A stretch of 64,000 bases of DNA from Agelaius tricolor (GCA_023055355.1 JALJCS010000056.1:806001-870000); one strand, 5' to 3'. Positions 10,657-21,410 are shown, counted from the stretch's first letter. A program made the numbers and translations. The notes: generated from the sequence alone by a model not told the origin.

Positions 10657-12088
10657 TTTCATAGGTTGGCGCTGGCACAGTGCCAGTGCACCCATGAAAA
10701 TATATTTTTCTCAAATGGCTGCTGAGAGATGTGACCAGAAACAGAGCAGAGCAGGCTCAAGCTTAGAAATAAAGAAAAAAAACTTTATTAACCTACGCTA
10801 TAATAAAAGGAACACACAAAATTCAGAATGAAAACCTTCCAAAACATTTCTCCTCCCCCCACCCAATTTCCACCAAAACACAGTGAGACAAAACCTTGGA
10901 TTCTCAGTCAAGTTACCACCTCTCAGATAATCAATTCTCAGTTCATCAAGGGAGAGAGGAGTCTCTCTTGTACCATAGTCTTCCACAGGAAACACAGTTG
11001 AAACCTCTTATGTTTCCATGTCACATATGGCACTGCCTGGAGAAAATCTGCCATCATGACATCTTCCTTCCTTCCATGTACAGTGCTCTCACCACCGTTC
11101 ATGGACCAAAACTGCTTATAGGGTTTAATTTTAAGGATGCTTTGCCAAGTACCAAAAAACAACAATTTCTCATTTTGGGACAACAGTCCCCTGCCATTTT
11201 CACCTCCCCCGAGGCCAAGGGTCTTGAGAACAGAGATCTTCCCTGAAGACAGAGGGCACCAGCACACCCCCCTCATCTTTCTCTGTTCACTCCTGCACAT
11301 GGCATCACTGCAGCAGGTCACTCTCCTGCACTAGCAATCAGTCAGGTCACTCTTGGCTCAAACCACTGCATCCCCCTAAATGCAGTCTCTGTGTTACAGG
11401 AAAATTGGTTCAGTCTATGGCTATACAAGAAAAAGTCCAGCCAAAGGCCACTCCATCATCTCTTCCCACCTAGGATTCTTTCCCATCTTCTTCTGACATC
11501 TCAGGTCCCAGGCTGTCGCTCTTCTCTTTCAGATCAAGGAGGATTAGTGTTTCGCAAAGTTTTCTTTGTCTAAGTCTCGGGCTCTGCTGCCCTCAGGACG
11601 TCTGAAATCTCACAGCCTGCACGGAACTCCCGTGGCTGGGCATCTTCCCCCCACCTTCTCTTTCTCCTCTGCCTGCGTGCTGCCAGCACATGATATCAAA
11701 TTTCAACGTGGCACAGGCTCTCTCTCTCTGGGGTAGCTGCCCGAGACCTCTTAGTGTTTCTCCAGCCCTCCGTCCTGCAGAGGCTGGCCCGGTTCCATTC
11801 CCTTCACCCCCCTTCTCTGTCCGGGGCTCCTGGCCTACCTCAGCCTAGGCCACATGGCTTCCCCTCCTCCACCCAGCCTGTGGCTGGGCAGGGGAGGTCT
11901 GAACTCTTCACTGACCAGAACAAAAAAGAGAGACTTCCTCTGGGAGTTCTCTGCTTCTAATCCCCTGTGTTCTCAGAGGCGTGTCCATGTCTTCAGTGGT
12001 TACACCAGGTGCCAATATTCAAATCTGACCACTGATTGGTTTGGCTATAACTTCCCGAGAAAATTCACTTCCTTGTCAACCTACGACA
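10657..12088 (-). repeat. 1.4-kb LTR, same family as 16343-17674
   Basis: Flanked by the exact 5-bp duplication GAATT (10652-10656 and 12089-12093). The first dinucleotide is TT instead of TG. The end is CAACCTACGACA. AATAAAG on the minus strand sets orientation. Confidence 0.85.
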
Positions 12089-12514
12089 GAATTCCACTAA
12101 TTACCACAAGGAAAAGACAAAGGGGGGGAAGTATACATTGGAAGGGGGTCTTAGGCCATTTGGGAAGTCTGTACCTCTCAAGTACCTCAGCCAATGGGGA
12201 AAGAGAGAGGGATACGCGGCTAGGAAATTAGGGTAAAAAGGAGGCTGCATCCTCCAAAAATTTGAGAGATCCCAGGGGAAATGCCCCATGGCCTCTCCCT
12301 TTATACGAATAAAGTGACTCTGTCTCCTTTTTGGACACAAACCTCTGGTGTTTGTGGATTAATTTTCCTGACAACAGTATTTGATGAGTGATCTCTCCCA
12401 GTCCTTAACTCATGAACCCTTAGTTATATTTTCTCTCCCTGTTCAATTTGTCGAGGGGAGTGAGAGAGTGGCTTTAGTGGATGCCTGGCATCCAGCCAGC
12501 ATCAACCCATGACA

Positions 12515-13099
12515 GCACAACCCACGTCCCATCCCCTGCCAGCAACAGCCCCCACAAGGCTACGCTGGCATGGGACAAGGTTGCCACTGCAGCACAGCAC
12601 CCAGCTTTCTAGGAAGCTGAGGTCTCAGGGGCTGGCCCCCATCTCCTGTCCCCGATACAAAGCAAAGAGCAAGTGTCAGTGGTGCCACCCTGGTGTACCC
12701 CAGCCTCTGGCAGCAGCTGGGGGGGGTGGATGCCATGGCAAGCCATGTGATGCGGGAATGCAGCAAGAAAATCCTTGTGCCTTTAAATAACTCAGCTTTA
12801 GGGTACAGCTGGCTGCGATCATCTTCAGGCTTTCGGCAAGGGAAAAATGCTGAGGAAGAGAAGTTAAGAGCAATGTTTGGGGGAGGCACGAGGTGGCAGG
12901 GGTATAGCCTCGAGCTTCCCAAGTAGTGGGCTGGCACAGGTTCATCCCTGCTCAGCAAACTAAACACTCACCCCTCTGATCCAAGTCTGGGGGAGGCCCA
13001 GCCCTCCCCTTCTTGCCCTCACCAAACACTCTGCAAAAGAAAATGAGGAGGATCTAACTTGCTGTTTCTGAGGTATATGGTAATATATTCTGCATTCCC
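12515..13099. other. Flanking DNA, nothing recognised
   Basis: About 585 bp between the LTR stack and ERV-B. No coding signature or repeat family was recognised. The last six bases, ATTCCC, are the ERV-B target site. Confidence 0.6.
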
Positions 13100-13554
13100 T
13101 GTTGTATTGCACTAAATAGTTTATTTAGTTGTTGTTTTGCACTTGGTGATTTGAAATTTGCACTGAGTATGTCACGTAGATTGTTATTTCTCTTCTCCCA
13201 TCACATGGTCTCTCCCTCATCCACCCCTCTGCTATCCCCCCTGGTGGTCCGACCCCTGGTTACCCCTCCCCTCACCCCTCCTCAATGGTATCCCATTGGC
13301 TGTGGTCCTCTTCCCCCGCCCCCATTCCCTCGGGTATAAAAGTCCCCTGCAAGAAGGGAATGCCCTCTTTTCTACCTGGGAGGTCTCCAGAGTCTGAGGT
13401 GTCCCTTCCCAAGCCAATGAACAGGACACTCATTCCCACGTGGAGAAGAGCGTTTCTCGTCTTTTGCTTTCATCCATGTAAGACCGTGTGGGCCAGGGTC
13501 CAGAGCTAGCCAGAGTGGACTCAAACAACAGCCCAAGATACACGGATTCTTACA
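13100..13554 (+). repeat. ERV-B 5' LTR
   Basis: TGTTGTATTGC...TTACA. It contains a TATA box (13335-13341). The poly(A) signal reads AATGAACA in both LTRs of this provirus, whereas the related solo LTR at 40435-40891 has AATAAA. Confidence 0.95.
13335..13341 (+). promoter_or_regulatory. TATA box of ERV-B 5' LTR
   Basis: TATAAAA preceded by a CCGCCC-rich stretch, the usual U3 promoter position. Confidence 0.75.
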
Positions 13555-13556
13555 GG

Positions 13557-13574
13557 TGGCGCCTCACGTGGTCG
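13557..13574 (+). other. ERV-B primer-binding site
   Basis: Two bases after the LTR, beginning TGGCGCCTCACGTGGTCG. It starts like a tRNA-Lys site but diverges after seven bases, so the primer is uncertain. Confidence 0.6.
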
Positions 13575-14292
13575 TCTCCCACAACAGTCACGAAGAAGCT
13601 GGTAATTCACGTGAGTGGATTACATTACCTTTTGGGACTTTCACCTTCCTCTGACTTCTTCGTCACGTTTTTGTCGGCAAGAATGCTAGAGGGTGGAATC
13701 GGGACTCCGCCGTGCCCCCCGGCAGACCGATTTCAGACGAGGACTTCGTTAGAGCTGTCCCAGCCAACCTAAGTCCCCAAGAGGGGTGAATATTCCCCAC
13801 GAGTTGTAGTGGGACCCCGGGGGGGCCCCCAGAGGGTGGGGGTGAGCTCCCAGTGCAGGGAAAGGTCCGGTCCCGAGAGTGAGGGTTTGTGTGTCCTGCG
13901 GGTCTCTTTTGCGGGTCCACGCAGTCGAACGCAGGCAGAGTGGCTCCGGTGCTGTGGCAGCGCGGCTCCGGTGCTGTGGCAGCGCCTGTCCGCAGTTCCA
14001 GAGGCTGCGTGGTTCCATCGGTCAGGTTCCCACGGCGCGCAGCTCTGAGAAGCAGTGGCACCATCCCGCGCGGCATGAGTCAGCGGTGCAGGCAGGTTTC
14101 AGCATAGTGGAGGCGCCATTTTAAAAGCCGCGCGGTTTGCACACAAGCAGTTTCGTCTCACCCGGAGAGGAGGTGGAGAGAGGCTGCCCAGATTGTTTCT
14201 CGGATTGGCTGTGGACTCAGTGCTTTCAGTTTTTGTTTGTGCTGGCTGTAAGGAAGGTAGATTGAGTGCTGCAGAGGGCAAATAACATCAGA
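13575..14292 (+). other. ERV-B 5' leader
   Basis: About 720 bp of GC-rich leader before the gag ATG, with an internal near-repeat of a GGCTCCGGTGCTGTGGCAGC unit at about 13940-13985. No gene seen. Confidence 0.6.
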
Positions 14293-15359
14293 ATGGATGC
14301 AAACTTTTCTGCAACACAGAGTAGCATTTGTATCCTAGTTTTAGATACCCTAAGTAGTGGAAACATTACAGTTTCCAAAGCAGTTTTGAAACGGTTTGTT
14401 TGCTGGATATCTTTTCATTTCCCTCAGTTTACCCAGCAGAATGTTAATTCTGTCTCTGCCTGGAACAAAATTGGAGCCTTGTTAACAGCGAAAGCGGAAC
14501 AGGGAGATGGGACAGTGTCTCAATTTTTTCCTGTGTTCCTTGTGATTCGGAAAGAAGTCCTAAAGAGGGATTTGAAAGGACAGCCAGAGCAAATTTCCCC
14601 TCCCACGGCTTCTCCTACCCCTCCTCCCAAACCCTCTGCCCCTGAACTGAGAGACACGAGCAAGGCTCCCCAGCAATCACAGGGTACCTGGCACTGCCAC
14701 TGTTTCCCTGGCCTCCCACCTCCCTCTCAGTACCCTGGCTCTGGCAGTTGTGTGCAGGCTGACAGAGCACCTTCCCTGCACCCCTCAACCTAGTTCCTGT
14801 TACCCCGTTTTTGCGTTCTGACCCCCTCATCCCCAAAATGGATACGATCACATGGTTGGCATTCAAGATACTGCTGACTGCATGGTCGGAGCCCAAAATG
14901 GCGGCATCCACGTGTTTGAGCCCTCAAATTACTCCTCTTCTCCCCACAATCCCTTTCGCCCACCTGTCCCCTCCCCCAACCCCTTCCGGTCTCACAATCC
15001 CTTCCTTCCCTTGGACACTCCTCCCCCTCCCTTCATGTCCCTGCCCTCCATGATGCCATCCTGCAACCCAGCCCCTGGTTCCCACGGTTGCCCCGCCCCC
15101 CTGCCTGTTCCTGTTTCCCATGCCCCCTTGCCCGGGTCCTAAGAGGGTGGGGTCGAGGGCTGAAGGGGGTGAGCCCCTGCCTGGTTCCCACAGGGGTGGG
15201 GCAGGGAGAGGGGATGTACCCCCTCCCAGCTACCAAGGCGCCAGGGTGCGGGGGGCAGAGGCAGGGGGTGTACCCCCTCCCAGTCCCCATGGGGGCGGGG
15301 TGAGGGGTGTTTCCCCGCCTGCTTCCCAAGGGAATGGGGCCGGGGTGGGGGTTATTCCC

Positions 15360-15510
15360 TTGCCTAGTTCCCATGAGGGTGGGACTGGGGGAGGGGGTGG
15401 TCCCCTTCCCGGTTCCCATAAGTGTGGGACTGGAGGAGGGGGTGGTCCCCTTCCCGGTTCCCATAAGTGTGGGACTGGAGGAGGGGGTGGTCCCCCTGCC
15501 GCGTCCCACG
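15360..15510 (+). repeat. 45-bp minisatellite within gag
   Basis: Two exact 45-bp units (from about 15403) containing CCCATAAGTGTGGGACTGGA follow at least one closely related and several diverged units upstream. The length is 15 codons, so the array keeps the Gly/Pro-rich frame. Confidence 0.85.
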
Positions 15511-16342
15511 GGGGTGAGGCTGAAAGGGAAAACCCTGGGGTTCAAAACTGGGAGGAAGAAGTAATTCCCTTGGTAGCCCCTGTTCAATACACAGGTGACA
15601 GAAGCGGCCCTAGAACATACCAGCCCTTCTCCTATCAGACAAAGCGTAAGTTATGTAAAAGTCAGTTAGAATTTGGGAGAAATAGTGAAATTTATAGAAG
15701 CATGATGAGAGCTATGTTAACATCCCTTGAATTTGTTCCTACTGACCTCCTAGATCTTTTCCAGTGCCTGCTTACCCAGGCAGAGTTTGATCTATGGGAA
15801 AGCTCCCGGAAGAGATCTCTCAGGGATCTCTTGGAGGAACTTAAGCAAACCCCTCAGGGTGCCAAGGATTTAGAAAATATTAACATTACTTATGAACATC
15901 TGTGCGGTGAGGGGGAGTGGGCTAAGCCTGAGGACCAAGCTCGGGTGTTATCAAAATTCATTTTAGATAAGATTTCAAAGGCTGTGGATAAGGCTTTTAA
16001 CCAGCTACCAGCTGTGGAAGCTAGTGGCAGTTTCCTTGATATTAAACAGTCTCCTTCAGAAAGTTTCTTGCAGTTTGTCAACCAGCTCCGTGCACAGGTT
16101 GAGAGACAAGTATGGGACCCCCCCCCAAGACACAAGTGGAGATAGTGAAAGAGATGGCACAGAGGAATGCCAATGAAGTCTGCAGCAGGGTGCTCCTGGG
16201 ACTGCCTCTCAACCCCCCACCTACACTGGCAGAGATGATCGAAGCGTGTGCTAGGAAGGCAGAACTGTTTGCTGCATGGGAGGCGTGGTCAAAGCCGACA
16301 AACCCAGAGACTGTGGCAGCTCTATCTCCAGGAGTGAGGAGG

Positions 16343-17674
16343 TGTCATGGTTTGACACTGGCACAATGCCAGTGCCCCCATGAGGATACCCTCTCCCTGG
16401 TTTCTGCTGTGAGATATGACCAGGAATAAGCAAAGCAGGCTCTCACTTAGGAAGAAAAGAAAACAAAACTTTATTAACTACCCTACAACTATATATAAAA
16501 GGAACACACACAGGAAAAATGAAAACCTTACAAATACATTTCCTCCTCCCCCCACCACATTTCCAATACAATACATCTATTCCCCAAAATCACCAACTCT
16601 TGGTCCAGCACCACCCTTCAGACAATCAATTCTCAGTTCATCAAGAGGAGAGGAGTCCTTCTTGTACCATGGGCTTCCCCTGGAAACACAGCTGAAGCCT
16701 CGTGTGTTTCTGTGTCACTCGTGGCACCGCCCGGAGTACATCTGCCATCGTGACCTCTTCCTTTCATGTCCAGTGCTCTCACCACTGAACATGGACCAGA
16801 GCTGCTTCTAGGATTGTCTTTTTAAGGATGCTTTGTCCCGATCCAAAAAAGGCACAGTCTCTCCTTTGGGACACCTGTCCCCACAGTCTCTCCTTTGGGA
16901 CACCTGTCCCCCCCATATTTTTCACCCCCTGGGGCCGAAGGGTACCAACACTGAACCCTCTTGGTTCTGAGGCATTGCCTTCCCCTAGATGCAGTCTCTG
17001 TATCACAAGGAACATGGTTCTGTCCATGGCTGTACAAAAAGAGTCCAGCAAAAGCCACTCCATCATCTCTTCCCACTAGGATTCTTCTCTATTCTTCCAC
17101 TATCTCTTGCTTGCCCAGACCTCTCTCACACTTGCACATTTCCTTCTTCCATTTCATCTCTATCTCTCTTCTAGGAAAGGTCAATGTTCTGTAAAGTTTT
17201 CATTGTCCGAAAAGGGGTTAAAAGCTCCTACAAGCGGCCGGCTGCACCCCCCCCTTCATCTCCTTCTCAGCCGTGCTGCCGGCACAGGCACGTGTTTATC
17301 AAGTTTCAAGGTAACAGTCTTGGGCACCAGCTCTCTCTCTCTCTCTGTCTTCCAGGGGGGCTGCCCGATGGCTCCCAGTGTCTCTCTCTCTCTCTCTTCC
17401 TCCCTTCCACCCCCGGGGTCAGGCCTACCTCTCCCGGCCACATGGCTTTTCCCCTCCCCCCGCCCAGCCAGCATCTGGGCCGGGGGAGAGACCCAAACTC
17501 TTTCCCGCTGGAAACCCAAGAGAGCCTCCCAGGGGAGAGCTCTGCTTTTAACCCCATGTTCTCAGAGGCAGATCCATGTCCTAATGGCCATATTAGATGC
17601 CAATATTAAAATCTGAATATCCATTGGCCCAACCACAGCATCCCAAAAAACACATTTCCTGTCAAACCACCACA
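16343..17674 (-). repeat. 1.3-kb LTR inserted in ERV-B gag
   Basis: TGTCATGGTTTGACA at one end and the near-inverse TGTCAAACCACCACA at the other, with exact 5-bp duplication GGAGG (16338-16342 and 17675-17679). AATAAAG and a TATATATA motif on the minus strand set orientation. The 5-bp duplication points to an ERVL-type element. Confidence 0.92.
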
Positions 17675-17959
17675 GGAGGCAACAGTTGTCACCAGAGCAA
17701 CTTCAACATGTCATTTGCTTCAGATGCAAAAAAACAGGACACTTTGCCCAAGACTGCCCCCAAAGCCAGCAACAAAAGACACCCTTCACACCAAAAAACT
17801 ATGACGTGAGCGCGCACCCGCCCCACGCCACAACATAAATGCAGCGGGCTTCCCTAAGGGGAAAACCTCCCTCAAAACAGAAAAGGGGGGGAAGGGAAGC
17901 GGGGTGCGGGAAAACAAAATAACTGCATACAGGATAAAATCTGGCGGCCTCACAAACGC

Positions 17960-18634
17960 TTCAAGCTTGTGACCAACAAAGCTTTTGTTTTCAGGTCTAC
18001 CCAGTGGACAGTCATTGGAGTGGACCTACCAGAGGACTCACAGAACTTGACAAAAGATCGCACAAGATTGGACAGTGAGTACTTTGTTATTGGGGACACT
18101 GCACACACACCCATGGAGATTGAGGTGGCTCCCATGACCATCAAAGGTGACATACCTAACCTCATTCTCCTGGCACGCTGCCCACAGCCACCCTTCTATT
18201 TGGCCAAGGGGCAAATCATCGCCCAGGCCATTCCCATTCCTGCAGAAATTTCAGTAGATGACAAGGTACCAGGTGTATACTGGGCAGAAGTGGTTGGCAA
18301 GGACAAACCCATTATGGGATGCAAACTAATGCATGGAGCAGAACATCTCCATGTGGAAGGGTTTCTTGACAGAGGGGCAGATGTGACAATCATACCTGAA
18401 AGGTTGTGGCCATCACATTGGGATTTGCAGCCGGTGGCTGATCAAATCCAAGGTGTAGGAGGAGTCACATTGGCAAAGATATCAAAAAGGATCGTGCAAA
18501 TTGAGGGACCAGACGGATTATTGTCCAGTGTCCACCCATTTGTTACTAATTACAAAGCTCCCTTGTGGGGTAGAGGCACCATGTTGCAGTGGGGGGTCAA
18601 ATTGTTCATCCCTAAGACACCCCAGGATTTTTAG
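17960..18634 (+). CDS. pro: ERV-B dUTPase-derived domain and protease (pro)
   Basis: Open frame of about 220 codons. The N-terminal half keeps the layout of a dUTPase (VIGVDLPEDS, later PPFYLAKGQIIAQAIPIP), but the GRSS and GVIDxD catalytic motifs are gone. The C-terminal half is a retropepsin with FLDRGADVTII, where DTGAD has become DRGAD, and a C-terminal GRGTMLQWG. The Thr-to-Arg change at the active site should abolish protease activity. It ends with the slippery GGATTTT and a TAG. Confidence 0.85.
   Translation, partial: FKLVTNKAFVFRSTQWTVIGVDLPEDSQNLTKDRTRLDSEYFVIGDTAHTPMEIEVAPMTIKGDIPNLILLARCPQPPFYLAKGQIIAQAIPIPAEISVDDKVPGVYWAEVVGKDKPIMGCKLMHGAEHLHVEGFLDRGADVTIIPERLWPSHWDLQPVADQIQGVGGVTLAKISKRIVQIEGPDGLLSSVHPFVTNYKAPLWGRGTMLQWGVKLFIPKTPQDF
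18625..18631 (+). promoter_or_regulatory. Putative -1 frameshift heptamer at pro/pol junction
   Basis: G GAT TTT is read in the pro frame immediately before the TAG stop. The polymerase frame continues in -1. The same GGATTTTTAG occurs at the equivalent point of ERV-D (33791-33800). Confidence 0.65.
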
Positions 18635-19500
18635 AAGCGGCCACTGTGGAGCTCCCCACCCACAAGTTAACATGGCTGAAAAATGATCCAGTCTGGGTAA
18701 AACAGTGGCCACTCAGTAATGAAAAGATAGAGGCGCTCGAGGAGCTTGTGGAAGAACAATTGGCTAAAGGACACATTGAAGAGACAACTAGCTGCTGGAA
18801 TTCCCCGGTCTTTGTAATAAAAAAGCCAGGGAAGGATAAGTGGCGGCTCCTCCATGATTTAAGCGAAATAATAAAAAGAATTGTGGACATGGGGTCTCTC
18901 CAACCAGGGATGCCTTCCCCAACGATGCTCCCCCAAAATTGGCAATTGGCTGTCCTAGACATCAAGGACTGTTTCTTCCATATTCCCCTACACCCGGAAG
19001 ATGCACCACGGTTTGGGTTCTTGGTTCCTACCATCAATCGAAAAGCCCCAATGAAGTGCTACCACTGGAAAGTATTGCCTCAGGGGATGAAATGCAGTCC
19101 ATCTATCTGCCAGGGGTACGTGGCTTCATTGCTGACCCCAGTGCGCGCCCAGAAAAAAGAGGCAATCATCCTACACTACATGGATGATGTGCTCGTGTGT
19201 GCCCCTGATGATATAATACCCCAAGACACACTTGACTTAGTGGTTAAAGTTTTAACCTCTGCTGGATTCCAACTGCAGGAAAACAAGGTTCAGAGGATGC
19301 CACTTTGGAATTACCTGGGCTTGCAAATCACTGTGCGGACCATTGTTCCGCAGAAATTGGAAATTAAGAGTGATCCCAAAAACCGAGCAGATCTCCATTC
19401 CTTGTGTGGGTCTTTGAACTGGGTCAGGCCTTGGCTAGGCCTCACCAACGTGGACCTAGCTCCCCTTCTCAATTTACTGAAAGGAGAGAGAGAGAGCTAA
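18632..19500 (+). CDS. pol: ERV-B reverse transcriptase, open frame
   Basis: The frame runs from the pro overlap to a stop at 19500 without interruption. Domains in order: fingers start (VWVKQWPLSNEKIEAL), WNSPVFVIKK, RLLHDLSEI (an arginine of the usual LRAVN segment is changed), catalytic Asp in VLDIKDCFF, LPQGMKCSP, and YMDDVLV. The connection domain begins before the stop, which interrupts the link to RNase H. All three catalytic Asp are present. An intact polymerase domain in an otherwise decaying copy is notable. Confidence 0.9.
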
Positions 19501-20386
19501 CCTCTCCCAGGGAACTGACCCCAGAGGCAAAAAGTGCAGAAGGCTTTGGCCGAGAGGCAGGCTCATCGTTATAAGCCCGAGCTGCCTTTCAAATTCATTG
19601 TTTTGGGCAAGTTACCACACATACAAGGGGTTGATTTTCCAGTGGTTTAAAGGGCAGAACAATTCACTTCTAATCATAGAGTGGGTTTTCCTCTTCCATC
19701 AGCAATCCAAAACCATCACAGAGCCACAGGAGCTGATAGCTCAGCTGATCTTGAAGGCCAGGTTAAGATTGCTTGAGCTAGCTGGTTGTGACTTTCAGTG
19801 TATTCACCTTCCAGTCCACCTTTCTAAGGAGGGAAAGAACTCTCTCGAGACGTAGACCAAAAACATGTTTGAGGACCTGCTCCAGAGCAATGCCAGTGTC
19901 CAGCTATCTCTGGACAGCTACAGTGGACAGGTATCAGTCCAGGCCCCGTCACACAAGCTGTTCAACAAGGAATTCCACCTCATTGCTCCTGAGAAAAGGA
20001 GTCGTAGGCCACTCAAGGCGCTTACAGTGTTCACTGATGCGTCCGGGGCATCCCACAAGTCAGTGATGACTTGGAGAAATCCTCAGTCCCAGCACTGGGA
20101 AGCTGATGTTGAGTTTGTGGAGGGGTCGCCCCAGATCGCTGAACTGGCCACAGTCATGAGAGCCTTTGAGATGTTCTCAGCGCCAATTAATTTGGTTACC
20201 AATTCAGTCTACGTGGCAGGAATAGTGTCCAGGGCCGAGCAAGCAGATTCTCAAAGACATCGAGAACCAGCATCTCTACAGGTTGCTCTCAAAACTAATT
20301 TATTTAGTTTCGCAGCAGGAGCACCCGTTCTATGTGATGCACGTGAGGTCACACACAGATTTGCCAGGCAAGGTTGCAGAAGGTAA
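19501..20386 (+). pseudogene. pol: ERV-B connection domain and RNase H
   Basis: The region continues the polymerase after a frameshift and stop. The frame from 19865 covers RNase H: the first Asp is in VFTDASG and the Glu in IAELATVMRAFE, but the third acidic position reads TNSVYVAG, Asp to Asn. The N-terminal connection piece (about 19598-19855) is in another frame. RNase H is predicted inactive. Confidence 0.85.
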
Positions 20387-21338
20387 TTGCAAAGCAGATG
20401 CCCTTGCCACCCCAGCAGAAATGGCACGCCTTCCAGACATCTTTCAACCGGCAAAGCTAAGTCACCAGCAATACCATCAAAATATTCCAGGTCTAATCCG
20501 TCAGTTCCAGCTAACACAAAGTCAGGCTCGAGCCATTGTGGCCACCTGTCCCAATTGCCAGCTTCAGGCAGTGCCATCACTGGGTGTTTGGGTTAACCCC
20601 CGAGGCTTTGGGAGCTGCGGAGTGTGGCAGACAGATATCACACACATTCCCAGTTTTGGTCGCATGAAATATGTACATGTCAGCATAGATACATACTCAG
20701 GTGCGGTTTATGCCTCTGCCCACGCAAGGGAAAGGGCTGTGCATGCCAAACAACACTTGGTGCAAGCCTTTTCAGTATTGGGGATCCCTAGGGAGATTAA
20801 GACTGACAATGGCCCAGCGTATGCCTCCAAGGAGTTCCAAGAGTTTGTCCAGCAGTGGGGAGTGGAGCATAAGGCAGGCATTCCCCACTCCCCCACAGGT
20901 CAAGCTGTGATTGAGTGTGCCCACCATATACTCAAAGAAGTCCTGGCTAGGCAGGGCAGTTCTGCAGCGTGGATGACTCCACAACAAAAGCTCTGCAAAG
21001 CCCTGTTTACCACCAATTTTTTGAATTGTTCATTTGAAAACATGAATCCTCCATTAATATGGCATTTCCATAATAACAATCGGTTTAAATTGTCACAGCG
21101 TCCACCAGTTCTCATTAAGGACCCAGAAACTTGGGAAACCAAGGGTCCTTATGAGCCCATCACCTGGGGGCGTGGTTACGCGTGTGTATCCACCCCCTCA
21201 GGCCCTCGATGGATATCCCAAAAGTGGGTAAAACCTTTCGTCTCCAAAAATCCAGCTCCAGCAGACGGGGATGAGAAGCAAGTAACTTTTGCCTCAAAAA
21301 GAAGACGCCGCCGGAAAGAGGATGAAGAATCTTCCTAA
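20283..21338 (+). CDS. pol: ERV-B integrase, intact frame
   Basis: The 351-codon open frame starts in the end of RNase H (VRSHTDLPGKVAEGN) and continues through integrase. The N-terminal HHCC zinc motif (H-x3-H, CPNC), the core triad (Asp in WQTDITH, Asp in KTDNGPAY, Glu in AVIECAHH) and the C-terminal DNA-binding domain (WGRGYACVSTPSGPRW) are all present. It ends in a very basic tail, KRRRRRKEDEE, resembling a nuclear localisation signal; ERV-D has a similar tail. It is the longest undamaged pol piece in the window. Confidence 0.92.
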   Translation: MLSKLIYLVSQQEHPFYVMHVRSHTDLPGKVAEGNCKADALATPAEMARLPDIFQPAKLSHQQYHQNIPGLIRQFQLTQSQARAIVATCPNCQLQAVPSLGVWVNPRGFGSCGVWQTDITHIPSFGRMKYVHVSIDTYSGAVYASAHARERAVHAKQHLVQAFSVLGIPREIKTDNGPAYASKEFQEFVQQWGVEHKAGIPHSPTGQAVIECAHHILKEVLARQGSSAAWMTPQQKLCKALFTTNFLNCSFENMNPPLIWHFHNNNRFKLSQRPPVLIKDPETWETKGPYEPITWGRGYACVSTPSGPRWISQKWVKPFVSKNPAPADGDEKQVTFASKRRRRRKEDEESS

Positions 21339-21410
21339 AAGAGTTATCTGCATTCCGGCAGACCCATGAACTTGAATGTGTTTTTGGTTTTTTGTTTGTT
21401 TTTTTTTTTT

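Larger units (their letters stand above)
10439..12373 (+). mobile_element. Class I-type LTR interrupted by a second LTR
   Basis: TGAAAGG...CCTGACA, flanked by the 4-bp duplication ACAG (10435-10438 and 12374-12377), as made by gamma-like ERVs. The right part has a purine run, an AATAAAG signal near 12308 and a U5-like end. The interior is split by the LTR at 10657-12088. Confidence 0.68.
8353..12514 (+). mobile_element. ERVL-type LTR, 5'-truncated, split by two insertions
   Basis: Sequence in three pieces (8353-8616, 10107-10438, 12374-12514) matches in order the complete LTR at 61021-62084. It ends in ATCAACCCATGACA. The first gap is filled by the LTR at 8617-10106, the second by the insertion at 10439-12373. 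The 5' third of the LTR is missing. Confidence 0.72.
14293..17808 (+). pseudogene. gag: ERV-B gag, frameshifted and interrupted by an LTR
   Basis: Matrix starts at ATG 14293 (MDANFSATQSS) and stays open to 14793, running into a proline-rich region. A second frame (15120-16145) holds a Gly/Pro-rich repeat domain and then capsid, with the major homology region IKQSPSESFLQFVNQL. The frame changes at a run of nine C (16118-16126); the capsid C-terminal domain continues to about 16340, where the LTR is inserted. After it (17680-17808) lies one complete zinc knuckle (CFRCKKTGHFAQDC). Matrix, capsid and nucleocapsid are all recognisable, but no single frame joins them. Confidence 0.88.

Noticed and set aside
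15033..15587. 184-codon minus-strand frame with repeats
   Set aside because: Shadow of the ERV-B gag minisatellite; it has no similarity to any protein and the gag frame explains the region.
17107..17616. 169-codon plus-strand frame
   Set aside because: Lies inside the LTR at 16343-17674 and starts and ends without any coding signature.
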